Assembly (NCBI RefSeq): GCF_000695625.1
Contig: NZ_JMQI01000027.1
Span: 1-64,000 of the forward strand
Origin: Amycolatopsis rifamycinica
GTDB taxonomy: Bacteria; Actinomycetota; Actinomycetes; Mycobacteriales; Pseudonocardiaceae
Length of the DNA stretch: 64,000 nucleotides
Direction: 5' to 3'
Shown here: positions 17,064 to 25,431 of the stretch, in pieces
Position numbering within the stretch: the first letter of the stretch is position 1
Layout of the letters: every line of letters starts with the position of its first letter
Notes under the pieces: generated by a model
The model's input: only the letters and a program-made list of their open reading frames with translations
Told to the model about the DNA's origin: nothing
Database searches by the model: none
Position numbers and translations under genes: made by a program

Positions 17064-18140
17064 CTAGCCCGCGTTGACACCGACATGTTTGTTGCGCGCC
17101 GACGCCAGCCGGTGGCGGCGCGCGAAGCCGGGCGCGGGCGCGTCGCGGCGCCGGTCACGGATTCGCGGATTGCGCTTCAGCCATTCCCAGAACCGGTCGG
17201 TGCACTCACCGCGGCAGCTGCGGAAGTCCGAGTACGGGACGGGGGTGATGTCGGTGGCGAGGTAGCCGGGCTTGCTCAGCACGTGCTGCCATTCGTCGAA
17301 GTCCAGCCGCAGGTGGTGCTTCGAGCCCGCCTTGTCGCGGCTGGTGATGATCAGGACGTTGGCGTGGGTCGGCTCGCGTTCGAGAACGAGGACGGGCCGG
17401 TCCTTGTAGTTGTCGTCGTCGTGGGTGAGCAGCAGGTTCCACACCTCGCCCGGCGACGGCGGCCAGTAGCCGACGCCGGGCGGGGCCGGGAACTCCGGCG
17501 GGCCGTGCCGCAGCCACCGCCGCAACCGCACGCCGCCGACGACGAGCTGGGTGAGCGCGATGGCCGCCGACGCCCAGAGCAGCAGCGTCGCCGCGAGTGC
17601 CAGGCCGGTCTGCGTGCTCGGGTCGAGGTCGCCGATCCACCAGCCGATGACCACGACGGTCAGGGCCGTGAAACCGCCGCTCTTCACCAGCAGCAGGGGC
17701 CAGTAGCCGGTGTCGGTGGCCCGCAGGCAGCCGAGGTAGGCCGTCGTCGCCACGAGGGCGACGCCGATGAGGCGCGAACCTCGCCCCTCGGGAGCGGCGA
17801 CGAATTCGGCGGCGGCGACGGCGGCGAGCAGGCCGGCGGTCCTCGCCGCGATGAGGAGGTGCCTCTTCTTCAGCCGCGGCGGGCTCTGCCGCCGCGTGAG
17901 ACCGTAGGCGACGAGGACGGAAACCGCGGCCAGGACCAGCAACGACTTACCGTCGGGGTGCTTCAGCTGCAAGGGAAGGGTCAGGAGCGGCACACCGAAG
18001 AGCACGGTGAAGGGCGCGCCCATGAATTTCGGCTCGTACTTCTGCCGCGTGCCGAGTCGTGCCGGGGCCTCGGGCAAGATGAGCATCATGAACAGAAACG
18101 GCGCCAGCACCAGCACCTGGACGAAATGACTCAAACCCAC
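17064..18140 (-). CDS. Membrane protein with C-terminal MazF/PemK-like domain
   Basis: The first roughly 215 residues hold about seven hydrophobic segments (for example VQVLVLAPFLFMMLILP and GGFTALTVVVIGWWIG). The last 140 residues are soluble and read as a PemK/MazF-like barrel: PPSPGEVWNLLLTHDD, YKDRPVLVLEREP, NVLIITSRDKAGSKHH, then a terminal VPYSDFRSCRGECTDRFW. MazF/PemK proteins are ribosome-independent RNases acting as toxins; here no antitoxin gene is adjacent and the domain is tethered to the membrane. Catalytic competence is unknown. The start is GTG 18140 or TTG 18134, with GAGGA just upstream. It is divergent from the GH5 gene. Confidence 0.7.
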   Translation of the reverse strand: MGLSHFVQVLVLAPFLFMMLILPEAPARLGTRQKYEPKFMGAPFTVLFGVPLLTLPLQLKHPDGKSLLVLAAVSVLVAYGLTRRQSPPRLKKRHLLIAARTAGLLAAVAAAEFVAAPEGRGSRLIGVALVATTAYLGCLRATDTGYWPLLLVKSGGFTALTVVVIGWWIGDLDPSTQTGLALAATLLLWASAAIALTQLVVGGVRLRRWLRHGPPEFPAPPGVGYWPPSPGEVWNLLLTHDDDNYKDRPVLVLEREPTHANVLIITSRDKAGSKHHLRLDFDEWQHVLSKPGYLATDITPVPYSDFRSCRGECTDRFWEWLKRNPRIRDRRRDAPAPGFARRHRLASARNKHVGVNAG

Positions 18141-18189
18141 TCCTCGGCCGGGAACGCTCTTGAGTCGCGGTGCGCCGGACCGGCGTTAC

Positions 18190-18213
18190 GAGCCGGGAAT
18201 TCATCACCGGCTC
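18190..18213. promoter_or_regulatory. Inverted repeat between the MazF-like and GH5 genes
   Basis: GAGCCGG and CCGGCTC are separated by ten bases, about 30 bases upstream of the GH5 start. It could be an operator for the secreted hydrolase or a leader hairpin. Confidence 0.35.
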
Positions 18214-18244
18214 ACTACCCCGCGAGCCCGCCCACCACCTTCTT

Positions 18245-20125
18245 ATGGCCCTTACCCGGCGCACCGCGAGTTGGTTGACTTCTCGGGTGAGGATCTCGGG
18301 TGCGCTGCTCACCGTCCTGCTCGCCGCCGGGGGCGTTGTCGTTCCCGTGGCTCGGGCCGAGGCTGATCCGCCGTCCTGGGCCGGGCCGCTCAGCACGCGC
18401 GGCCGGTACATCGTCGACGCGCACGGTGACCGCTTCAAGCTGAAGGCGGCCAACTGGCACGGTGCGAGTGGTACCTGGACCGGCTCCGGTGACGTGAACG
18501 ACCCGGCGAACCACCACGCCGGCGAGATCGCCTACCAGACGCCGCTCGGGCTCGACCGCGCGTCGATCGACACGGTCGTCGACGGGCTCGCGCAGCTCGG
18601 CCTCAACAGCGTCCGGCTGCCGTTCTCCAACGCGATGCTCCACGACTCGCGGCCCGTCCCGGACCTGCCCGCGAACCCGGACCTGCACGGCCTGACGCCG
18701 CTGCAGGTCTACGACCGGGTCGTCGGCCGGCTGACCGCGCGGGGGTTCGCCGTCATCCTCAACAACCACACCACGACCTCGCGCTGGTGCTGCGGGCTCG
18801 ACGGCAACGAGCGCTGGAACACCGCGCAGACCGAACAGCAGTGGCAGGACGACTGGCTGTTCATGGCGCGCCGCTACGCCGCGAACAAGCGGGTCGTCGG
18901 CGCCGACCTGTACAACGAGGTCCGCCGCAACACCTTCGACGACCCCAACTGGGGCTGGGGCAACGGCACCGACTGGCAACGCGCGAGCCGGCAGGTGGCC
19001 GACCGCATCCTCACCGAGGCGAACCCCGACCTGCTGGTCTTCGTCGAGGGCATCAACTGGACCGGGTTGCCGATCGACGGCTTCCCGCACGGCAGGCCCA
19101 CGCTGGAACCCGCGCGGACGTTGTCGCACACGCTCGTCGACTCGGGCAAGCTGGTCTATTCGGCGCACTTCTACGGCTACACCGGGCCCAACCACTCCGG
19201 CGCGACCGGCGTCGGCGAGACGCACGACCCGCGCTACCGCGACCTTTCGCCCCAGGAACTGCGGGACGTGCTTTACCGGCAGGCGTTCTTCGTCTCGGCC
19301 GACACCGGCAAGCACTACACCGCACCGCTGTGGATCAGTGAATTCGGCGAGGGCCGCAACACCACCGATCCGGCGTCACGCGCGTTCTTCGAGAACTTCG
19401 TGAACTACCTCGCCGAAACCGACACGGATTTCGCCTACTGGCCGGCGGTCGGCTTCCAGGCCAACGGTTCCGGTGACGGCTGGGCCCTGCTCGAATACGA
19501 CCCGGCGGGACGCCGCATCGACGTGCTCGACGGCACGGACTGGCGCGGCCCGGCCTGGCAGCGGCTGGTGAACGCCCCGGCGCGGACCGGACCGATCCCG
19601 GCGACCGAGCACTGGTCGATGCTGAACCTCGACTACGCCGACTTCCCGGCGTCACGCCAGGTCCGCGCGCTGCCGGACTGGAACCCCGGCGCCCGTAAGG
19701 GCGTCTGTCCCGACGGACAGCGGCTCGCCGGCCTGGCCCACACCGGCAACCGCGGCCTGTGCACCGGGACGCTCGCCGCCCCGGCCGGGTACGTGGTCGT
19801 GCGCGACGAGACCTACGTCGACACCGACTGGGCGGCCGGCTACACCAAGACCCAGTGCCCGCCCGACCACGCGGTCGTCGGCTACAGCGTCCAGGGCGCG
19901 GCCTTCTCGGCGGTGTTGTGCGGCCGGTCGGCGACCCCGCTGGGCCGCACGGGCCGCACGGTGTGGTTCGACCGCGGCGACAACCGGCCGCCCGGCGACC
20001 CCGGCGGCGACTTCGCGACCGGGAACCACAAGGGCCAGTGCGCGCCGGGGGAGTACGTCGCCGGCGTCGCCTACACCGGCCGGATCGGTTCGAGCCGGAC
20101 GCCGGACGCGCTGCTCTGCCGGTGA
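18245..20125 (+). CDS. Secreted glycoside hydrolase family 5 enzyme
   Basis: This 626-residue protein starts with a signal peptide (basic MALTRRTASW, hydrophobic core ALLTVLLAAGGVVVPV, cleavage near ARAEA). The GH5 barrel follows: GLNSVRLPFSNAM, VILNNHTTTSRWCC, acid/base Glu in DLYNEVR, VYSAHFYGYTG, and nucleophile Glu in LWISEFGEG. It would hydrolyse a beta-1,4-glucan or mannan outside the cell. The last 160 residues form a cysteine-containing repeat region (GVCPDGQRLAGLAHTGNRGL, QCPPDHAVVGYSVQG, QCAPGEYVAGVAYTG), probably a binding module. GTG 18286 is an alternative start. Neither has a clear ribosome site. Confidence 0.88.
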   Translation: MALTRRTASWLTSRVRISGALLTVLLAAGGVVVPVARAEADPPSWAGPLSTRGRYIVDAHGDRFKLKAANWHGASGTWTGSGDVNDPANHHAGEIAYQTPLGLDRASIDTVVDGLAQLGLNSVRLPFSNAMLHDSRPVPDLPANPDLHGLTPLQVYDRVVGRLTARGFAVILNNHTTTSRWCCGLDGNERWNTAQTEQQWQDDWLFMARRYAANKRVVGADLYNEVRRNTFDDPNWGWGNGTDWQRASRQVADRILTEANPDLLVFVEGINWTGLPIDGFPHGRPTLEPARTLSHTLVDSGKLVYSAHFYGYTGPNHSGATGVGETHDPRYRDLSPQELRDVLYRQAFFVSADTGKHYTAPLWISEFGEGRNTTDPASRAFFENFVNYLAETDTDFAYWPAVGFQANGSGDGWALLEYDPAGRRIDVLDGTDWRGPAWQRLVNAPARTGPIPATEHWSMLNLDYADFPASRQVRALPDWNPGARKGVCPDGQRLAGLAHTGNRGLCTGTLAAPAGYVVVRDETYVDTDWAAGYTKTQCPPDHAVVGYSVQGAAFSAVLCGRSATPLGRTGRTVWFDRGDNRPPGDPGGDFATGNHKGQCAPGEYVAGVAYTGRIGSSRTPDALLCR

Positions 20126-20138
20126 CGCCGGTCCGGCG
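20126..20138. terminator. Terminator hairpin between convergent GH5 and SDR genes
   Basis: CGCCGG-T-CCGGCG starts at the base after the GH5 stop codon and lies between two convergent stops. Perfect six-base-pair stem; no T-run, as usual in high-GC actinomycetes. Confidence 0.45.
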
Positions 20139-20151
20139 CGTCCCAGCTCTT

Positions 20152-20850
20152 TCAGGACCAGGCGATCTCGCCGCTGCGGGAGACGAAGCGCCCGGAGCCG
20201 GCGCCGGGTCCCTCGGTGGCCAGGCCGACGATGGCGTCGGTGCCCTCGGTGACGGTCTGCGGGCCGCTGTGGCCGTTGAGGTCGGTCGCGGTGTAGCCGG
20301 GGTCCGCGGCGTTGATCCGGATCCCGGGAAACGCTTTCGCGTACTGCGTGGTCAGCATCGTCAGCGCCGCCTTCGAGGCGGTGTAGAGCGGTGCGACGAC
20401 CTTGGACTCGGCTCGCGCCGGGTCGTGGGTGAGGGCGAGGGAGCCCATCCCGCTGCTGACGTTGATGATCACGGGGTCCGCCGACCGCCGCAGCAGGGGC
20501 AGGAACGCGGTGGTCGTCCGGACCACGCCGGCGAGGTTGACGTCGAAGACGCCCAGGACGTCGGCGCCGGTCAGGCCGGCGGGGTCACCGGCCGGGCCGT
20601 GGACGCCGGCGTTGTTGATCAGCACGTCGATCGCGCCCTCGTGCGCGGCGACGTCGGCGGCCGCGGCGGCGACGGACGCGTCGCCGGTCACGTCGATGGG
20701 CACGAACCGCGCGCCGACCGCGGCGGCGGCGACGGCGCCCGCCTCCGGGTCGCGGGCTCCGAGCAGCACGGTGTGGCCGGCTTCGACGAGACGGCGGGCG
20801 GTCTCGCGGCCGAGCCCCTTGTTCGCTCCGGTGATGAAGGTGATCGTCAT
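20152..20850 (-). CDS. Short-chain dehydrogenase/reductase
   Basis: This 232-residue protein has every classical SDR mark: TGANKGLGRETA for the cofactor loop, NNAGV, the serine in INVSSGMGS, and YTASK with the catalytic Tyr and Lys. The GARDPEAG stretch after strand two suggests NADPH preference. ATG 20850 gives the standard SDR N-terminus; a longer frame upstream overlaps the divergent regulator's control region. It sits head-to-head with an XRE/MmyB regulator, a pairing common in actinomycetes in which the regulator controls the reductase. Confidence 0.9.
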   Translation of the reverse strand: MTITFITGANKGLGRETARRLVEAGHTVLLGARDPEAGAVAAAAVGARFVPIDVTGDASVAAAAADVAAHEGAIDVLINNAGVHGPAGDPAGLTGADVLGVFDVNLAGVVRTTTAFLPLLRRSADPVIINVSSGMGSLALTHDPARAESKVVAPLYTASKAALTMLTTQYAKAFPGIRINAADPGYTATDLNGHSGPQTVTEGTDAIVGLATEGPGAGSGRFVSRSGEIAWS

Positions 20851-20963
20851 GCGATCGATCCTCGGCCCGCCGGGCGCGGCCGGCCAGGGAGACTTCGGCG
20901 GTAGGAACAGCAGTACCACCCTCGGCCCGTGCCCGGCGGCCGGGCCCGGGGGAAGATGGGAAC

Positions 20964-21836
20964 GTGAGCACGACACCCGGGGCCGGGCTGGGCGCGATGA
21001 TCCGCACCTGGCGGGACCGCCTGCCGCCGTCGGCCGCGGCGCTGCCGGTGGGCCGCAACCGCCGCGCGGCCGGGCTGCGCCGTGAGGAGCTCGCCGATCT
21101 CGCCGGCTTGTCGGTCGACTACGTCGTCCGCCTGGAGCAGGGCCGGGCCACCACGCCCTCGGCGCAGGTGGTCGCCTCCCTCGCGCGGGCGTTGCAGCTC
21201 TCGGGCCCCGAACGGGACCACCTGTACCGGCTCGCCGGTCTCACCCCGCCCACCGGCGGCACGATCTCCGACCACATCCCGCCCGGGGTCCACCGGGTGC
21301 TCTCCCGGCTCGGCGACGTCGCGGTCGCGGTGTTCGCGGCCGACTGGCAGCTGGTCTGGTGGAACCGCGGCTGGGCCGCGCTGCTGGGCGACCCCTCGGC
21401 CGCGGAGCCCCGCCTGCGCAACTTCGCCCGCGACCGGTTCCCGGTGGGCGCGGGCCCCGCCTGCCTGGCCCAGTGGCCGGTGACCGAGCTCGACGCCGCG
21501 ACGACGGACCGCGCCGTCGTCGCCGACCTGCGCCGCGCCACCGGCCGGTTCCCGCACGATGCCCGCCTCGCCGGGCTGGTCCGCGAGCTGACCGCGGGGA
21601 ACCGGCGGTTCGCGCGGCTGTGGGCCACCGGCTCCGTCGCCGGCCATCGCGAGGACGAGAAGACGATCCACCACCCGTCGGTGGGACCGATCGCGGTGAA
21701 CTGCGACGTGCTGGGAGACGGCGACACCGAGCTGAAGATCGTGATCATGACCGCCGTCCCGGGCAGCGCCGCCGAGACCAACCTCCGGCTGGCCGCGGCC
21801 GCCGGCGCACCGGCCCCGAAGCAGCAGCTCGCGTAG
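20964..21836 (+). CDS. XRE-family regulator with MmyB-like ligand-binding domain
   Basis: This 290-residue protein has an N-terminal helix-turn-helix (GLRREELADLAGLSVDYVVRLEQGR) and a C-terminal MmyB-like PAS-type sensor domain (FAADWQLVWWNRGWAALLGDP and later TIHHPSVGPIAVNCDVL). Such proteins bind small hydrophobic ligands and control a divergent reductase, here the SDR gene. Starts at GTG 20964. A second member of the same family lies at 49883-50788. Confidence 0.9.
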   Translation: MSTTPGAGLGAMIRTWRDRLPPSAAALPVGRNRRAAGLRREELADLAGLSVDYVVRLEQGRATTPSAQVVASLARALQLSGPERDHLYRLAGLTPPTGGTISDHIPPGVHRVLSRLGDVAVAVFAADWQLVWWNRGWAALLGDPSAAEPRLRNFARDRFPVGAGPACLAQWPVTELDAATTDRAVVADLRRATGRFPHDARLAGLVRELTAGNRRFARLWATGSVAGHREDEKTIHHPSVGPIAVNCDVLGDGDTELKIVIMTAVPGSAAETNLRLAAAAGAPAPKQQLA

Positions 21837-21851
21837 GTCGTCCCGGACGAC
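21837..21851. terminator. Terminator hairpin between convergent genes
   Basis: GTCGTCC-C-GGACGAC starts at the base after the XRE stop codon and precedes the convergent stop at 21859. A perfect seven-base-pair stem in the right place for a bidirectional terminator. Confidence 0.5.
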
Positions 21852-21858
21852 AGGCCGC

Positions 21859-22806
21859 TCACCTGGCCGACCGCGGTCTCCCTTCGGCGTGTTCCCCTCC
21901 CCTCGCGCCGACCTGGTCGCGGATGGCGGTGTCGAGGTCGGTGGCGGTCAGGCCGAAGGTGTCCGCCGTCTCCGTCGCGTCCATGAGGAACGGCGCGTAC
22001 CACTGGTAGTCCATTTCGGCCATCTCGCGGGCGATGGGCACGACCAGCCCGGCCGTGCGCATCGCGAAGCGCGGCATCCGGATCAGTTTGACCGGCGGCA
22101 GACCCGCGGCGACGGCGTAGCGGCGAGCGAGCTCGCGGATGGTGACGGCCGGCGGGGACGGCACGTGCCAGGCCCGGCCCCAGGCGCGTTCGTCGTGGGC
22201 CAGCGTGATCAAGGCCTGGGCCATGTCGCCGTTGAAGGTGAAGGTGTGCGGCAGGTCGAGGTCGCCGGTGATCCAAGCGGCGCGGCCCTTCTTCAGGGCC
22301 GGCTCGATGAGCAGGGAGTAGATGCCGTTGGCGTCCTTGCCGATGTAGTCGGAGCCGCGGACCTCGACGGTGCGGATGCCCGCGGCGAGGGCCTGTTCCC
22401 ACATCCGTCTGCGCAGGCGGCCCTTGCGCCCGGTGGCGGCCATGGGGGTGTGCTCGTTCATCCGGCCGCCGGGTTGCCGGCCGTAGGCGTAGAGGCTGCC
22501 GGCGAGCGCGAGGACGGCGTCGTTCGCCTTGGCGGCGGCGATCACCGCGGTCTGCAGGGGTGGCAACAAGTGTTCCCACATCGTGTACGAGGGCGGGTTC
22601 GCGCAGTGGTAGATCACTTTCGCGCCACGGGACAGCTCGGTCACGCGTGCGGGGTCGGAGGCGTCCGCGGCGACCCGCTCGATCAGCGGGTGCTCGGGAC
22701 CGGAGCCGCCGCGCGTGACGATCCGGACGCTCTCGCCGCGCTTGACAAGCAGGCGCGCGACATTCGTGCCGATGGAACCGGCGCCGATGACGACATGCTC
22801 GGCCAT
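21859..22806 (-). CDS. NAD-dependent epimerase/dehydratase family protein
   Basis: This 315-residue extended SDR opens VVIGAGSIGTNVARLLVKRG with the Rossmann glycine motif and continues with YHCANPPSY, then LALAGSLYAYG where the Ser/Tyr of the active site lie. The classic YxxxK is replaced in this subfamily, so it may be an oxidoreductase or isomerase on an unknown substrate. AAGGAGA precedes the ATG. It is divergent from a TetR gene, and two TetR-type operators lie in the shared gap. Confidence 0.82.
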   Translation of the reverse strand: MAEHVVIGAGSIGTNVARLLVKRGESVRIVTRGGSGPEHPLIERVAADASDPARVTELSRGAKVIYHCANPPSYTMWEHLLPPLQTAVIAAAKANDAVLALAGSLYAYGRQPGGRMNEHTPMAATGRKGRLRRRMWEQALAAGIRTVEVRGSDYIGKDANGIYSLLIEPALKKGRAAWITGDLDLPHTFTFNGDMAQALITLAHDERAWGRAWHVPSPPAVTIRELARRYAVAAGLPPVKLIRMPRFAMRTAGLVVPIAREMAEMDYQWYAPFLMDATETADTFGLTATDLDTAIRDQVGARGGEHAEGRPRSAR

Positions 22807-22830
22807 GAGGGGGTCTTCTCCTTGCTAGGA

Positions 22831-22863
22831 TCTAACGCCGTTAGAATTTCTAACGTTGTTAAC
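22831..22863. promoter_or_regulatory. Tandem TetR operators between epimerase and TetR genes
   Basis: The first site, TCTAACG-C-CGTTAGA (22831-22845), is perfectly symmetric. Eighteen bases on, a second copy reads TCTAACGTTGTTAAC (22849-22863), with the left arm identical and the right arm imperfect. They sit 25 bases before the epimerase start and about 75 before the TetR start, placed to block both promoters. Confidence 0.75.
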
Positions 22864-22938
22864 TTAGGCACGCCCGGACGTCGCCGTCAAGAGCGGCGGC
22901 TAGTGTCCGCGGAGACCATCGAAGCGAAGTGACGGAGT

Positions 22939-23541
22939 ATGCCGACCAGCACGAGACGGGCCCGGGAACGGGCGAGCACCCGCGAACGGATCATCGAGGC
23001 CGCCCTGCACGTCCTCGAGACCGAGGGCGTCGCGGCGTTGACGATCCGGCGCATCGCGACCGACATCGAATACTCCGCGCCCGTCGTCTACCAGCACTTC
23101 GCCAACAAGGACGCCCTCGTGCTGGAACTGGTCGCGCACGGCCACCGCCTGATGCTGACCCGGTTCCGGCAGGTCGCCGAGGAGCCCGTCATCGACCGGC
23201 GCATGACGCGCATCGCGGCCGAGTACGTGCGCTTCGCCGGCGAGCACCGGCACCTCTACGAGGTCATGAACGGCACCGCGGTCGACGCGGACGAGCGCCG
23301 GCGCGCCGCGGAACCGGCCATCGCCGTCCTGAAGGAGCTGCTCGCCACCTGGGCGGACGCCCACGACGTAGTCCTGGCCGACCCCGATGAGGCCTGCGAG
23401 ATCATCTGGGGCACGCTCTACGGCATAGCGTCGCTCGGCTACCTCGGGACTGTCGGCAGTGAGCGCGCCGGGCGCCTCGCCGAGGAGGCTCTCCGCGCGA
23501 TCCTCCTCGGCTGGCGAACCGAGGAACCGGGAAACGGGTAG
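22939..23541 (+). CDS. TetR-family transcriptional regulator
   Basis: This 200-residue regulator has a standard N-terminal domain: STRERIIEAALHVLETEGVA, ALTIRRIATDIEYSAPVVYQHF, ANKDALVLELVAHG. The C-terminal domain is of the WHG/TetR_C_33-like type (YVRFAGEHRHLYEVMNG). It is divergent from the epimerase gene and almost certainly binds the two TCTAACG sites between them. CGGAG lies before the ATG; a TAGTGT box near 22902 could be its -10. Confidence 0.9.
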   Translation: MPTSTRRARERASTRERIIEAALHVLETEGVAALTIRRIATDIEYSAPVVYQHFANKDALVLELVAHGHRLMLTRFRQVAEEPVIDRRMTRIAAEYVRFAGEHRHLYEVMNGTAVDADERRRAAEPAIAVLKELLATWADAHDVVLADPDEACEIIWGTLYGIASLGYLGTVGSERAGRLAEEALRAILLGWRTEEPGNG

Positions 23542-23607
23542 CCCGGATCCGGCGCCATCGGCTGCGGCCAGACCCGGTCCAGCGACGGCATCGGATGTCC
23601 GCTCATC

Positions 23608-23623
23608 GCCGTGGGCTCACGGC
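23608..23623. terminator. Hairpin between convergent TetR and VOC genes
   Basis: GCCGTG-GGCT-CACGGC has a perfect six-base-pair stem with a four-base loop, flanked by a further complementary pair CATCGCCG and CGGCGATG. It lies between two converging stops. Confidence 0.45.
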
Positions 23624-23664
23624 ACCGGCGATGGGCCGGGGCATGTTCTGCCGGGTCGCGGCGG

Positions 23665-24393
23665 TCACGTTGGCGGCTCGGCGGGGTGGCGCCCGGCCGG
23701 CCGCACACAGAACTCGTTGCCGTCCGGATCCGCCAGGACGGCGGTGCCGTCGGCGCGGGTGGCGAGCCGAGTCGCGCCGAGGGAGATCAGCGTGTCGATC
23801 GCCGCGTGGTGGTTGCCGTTCGTGGGGAGGAGCTCGAAGCGTTGGCGGTTTGGTTCCGCCGGCGTGCTTTCCCAGGTGTCCCAGGCGATTTTCGTGCCGC
23901 CGTCCGGTGACTGGATCGCGGTCTGCTCGCCGCGGTCCCAGACCAGGGGCCAGTCCAGTGCCTCGCTCCAGAACCGGCCGACCTGCCGGGTGCCGGCGCA
24001 GGTGAGCTCGCCGAGCGGGCCGCAGCCGGCGAGGAAGTCGTTGCCGGGCTCGATGACGCAGAACTCGTAGCCTGCCGGGTCGGCCAGGACCACGTGCGTC
24101 TCTTCGGGTTTCTGCCCTACGTCGAGGTGGCGGCCGCCGAGCTTGAGCGCCGTGGCGACCTTGTGCCGCTGGTCGTCGAGGTCGGTGCTGGTCAGGTGCA
24201 GGTGCATCCGGTTCGCGCCGGGGCGGCCGGGGCGGCCGGGGACGAACCGCAGGCCGAGCTGGGATTCCCCGCCTGGTAGCAGCAGACCGGCGGTGTCCTC
24301 GATGACTTCCCGGCCGAGCAGACCGGCCCAGAAACGTGCCGGTTCGGCGGGATTCTCCGCCTCGAAGGTCACCGCCAACAGTCTCGAACGCAT
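23665..24393 (-). CDS. Two-domain VOC/glyoxalase-like protein
   Basis: This 242-residue protein has two VOC (glyoxalase_6-like) modules: ENPAEPARFWAGLLGREV to VVLADPAGYEFCVIEPG, then QVGRFWSEALDWPLVWDRGE to TAVLADPDGNEFCVRP. Such tandem proteins can be metal enzymes or antibiotic-binding resistance proteins. Actinomycete members with WST/FWSEAL motifs are uncharacterised. The start is ATG 24393; a longer frame is open upstream but lacks homology. Confidence 0.8.
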   Translation of the reverse strand: MRSRLLAVTFEAENPAEPARFWAGLLGREVIEDTAGLLLPGGESQLGLRFVPGRPGRPGANRMHLHLTSTDLDDQRHKVATALKLGGRHLDVGQKPEETHVVLADPAGYEFCVIEPGNDFLAGCGPLGELTCAGTRQVGRFWSEALDWPLVWDRGEQTAIQSPDGGTKIAWDTWESTPAEPNRQRFELLPTNGNHHAAIDTLISLGATRLATRADGTAVLADPDGNEFCVRPAGRHPAEPPT

Positions 24394-24460
24394 CACCGGA
24401 ACGTAGACACCGCCTCCCCGAGGCGGCAAGCGAATATGGGCCGCCTGAGCGAAGCCGCGT

Positions 24461-25219
24461 CTACGCCGGCAGGGCGGCGACGACGATCATCCGCCGGTGG
24501 TCCGCGTTCAGCGGCCGTCCGTCTTCGCCGTGGCACGACACTTCGGCGAATCCTGCGGCCAACAGCCAGTCACGGAGTTCGGGGAAGCCGAACAGCCGCT
24601 TGACGAAGTGCGTCCGGCGGGTCCGGCCGTCGCGGACGATCGTGCGCTCCGCCTCGAGCCGGCCGGTCGCGGGATCCAGCCGGTAGCGGTCGACGAGCAT
24701 GTCGCCGTCGTCGCGGGCGGCCACGACGCGCGAGGGTGAGTACGCGGCGAGGAACGCGGGGAGGTTGTCGAGATCCATGGCCAGCCGGCCGCCCGGCCGC
24801 AAAGCGCCGGCGATGCCCCGCAGGACGGCGCGGTCGGTGTCGTCGTCGAAGTACCCGAAGGCCGTCGACCAGTTGATCACTCGGTCGAAGCGGGCGTGCC
24901 ACGGTAGCCGGCGCATGTCGCCGGCCACGTACTCGACGTCGACGCCGGCGCCGGCCGCGTCGGCGCGGGCCCGGTCGAGGAAGACGGCCGAGGAGTCCAG
25001 GCCCGTCACCCGGCAACCGCGGGCGGCGATGCGGTTGGCCAGGTCTCCGTGTCCGCAGGCGAGGTCCAGGACCCGCATGTCCGGTCGCAGGTCGAGCAAC
25101 CGCCAGGCCAGGTCGGCGGCGGGCAGCGCCGCGGTGGGGACCCCGGGTTCAGTGTTCGAAGCGAAGAAGTGCAGGTAGTCCTCGTCGTACATCGCGGCGG
25201 CGTCGAACAGGTCGGCCAT
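24461..25219 (-). CDS. Class I SAM-dependent methyltransferase
   Basis: This 252-residue protein has motif I VLDLACGHGDLANRIA, the acidic end of strand two in VTGLDSS, and motif IV-like FDRVINWSTAFGYF, typical of small-molecule methyltransferases with the methyltransf_25 fold. The substrate is not evident. ATG 25219 is chosen: a TAGGGT box lies seven bases before it on the minus strand, giving a leaderless message; an upstream GTG would add 12 residues without homology. Confidence 0.85.
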   Translation of the reverse strand: MADLFDAAAMYDEDYLHFFASNTEPGVPTAALPAADLAWRLLDLRPDMRVLDLACGHGDLANRIAARGCRVTGLDSSAVFLDRARADAAGAGVDVEYVAGDMRRLPWHARFDRVINWSTAFGYFDDDTDRAVLRGIAGALRPGGRLAMDLDNLPAFLAAYSPSRVVAARDDGDMLVDRYRLDPATGRLEAERTIVRDGRTRRTHFVKRLFGFPELRDWLLAAGFAEVSCHGEDGRPLNADHRRMIVVAALPA

Positions 25220-25431
25220 GGCACCGACCCTAGGAACGACCGGCTCGTGCGGCAACGGGATTAGTCAGCAGGTGCAGCCGGCGGAACATTCCACAATGGA
25301 CCGAGGCCCCGTCGAAACCGGCTGACGAGCGCGGACCAGGCAGCCGATTCCTTTCTCCGGTCGCCGTGGTCTTCCTGTCGGCGGTACGGCCCTTCGAGCG
25401 GCCGCCGCGACCGAGCCACCGAAGGAGAACC

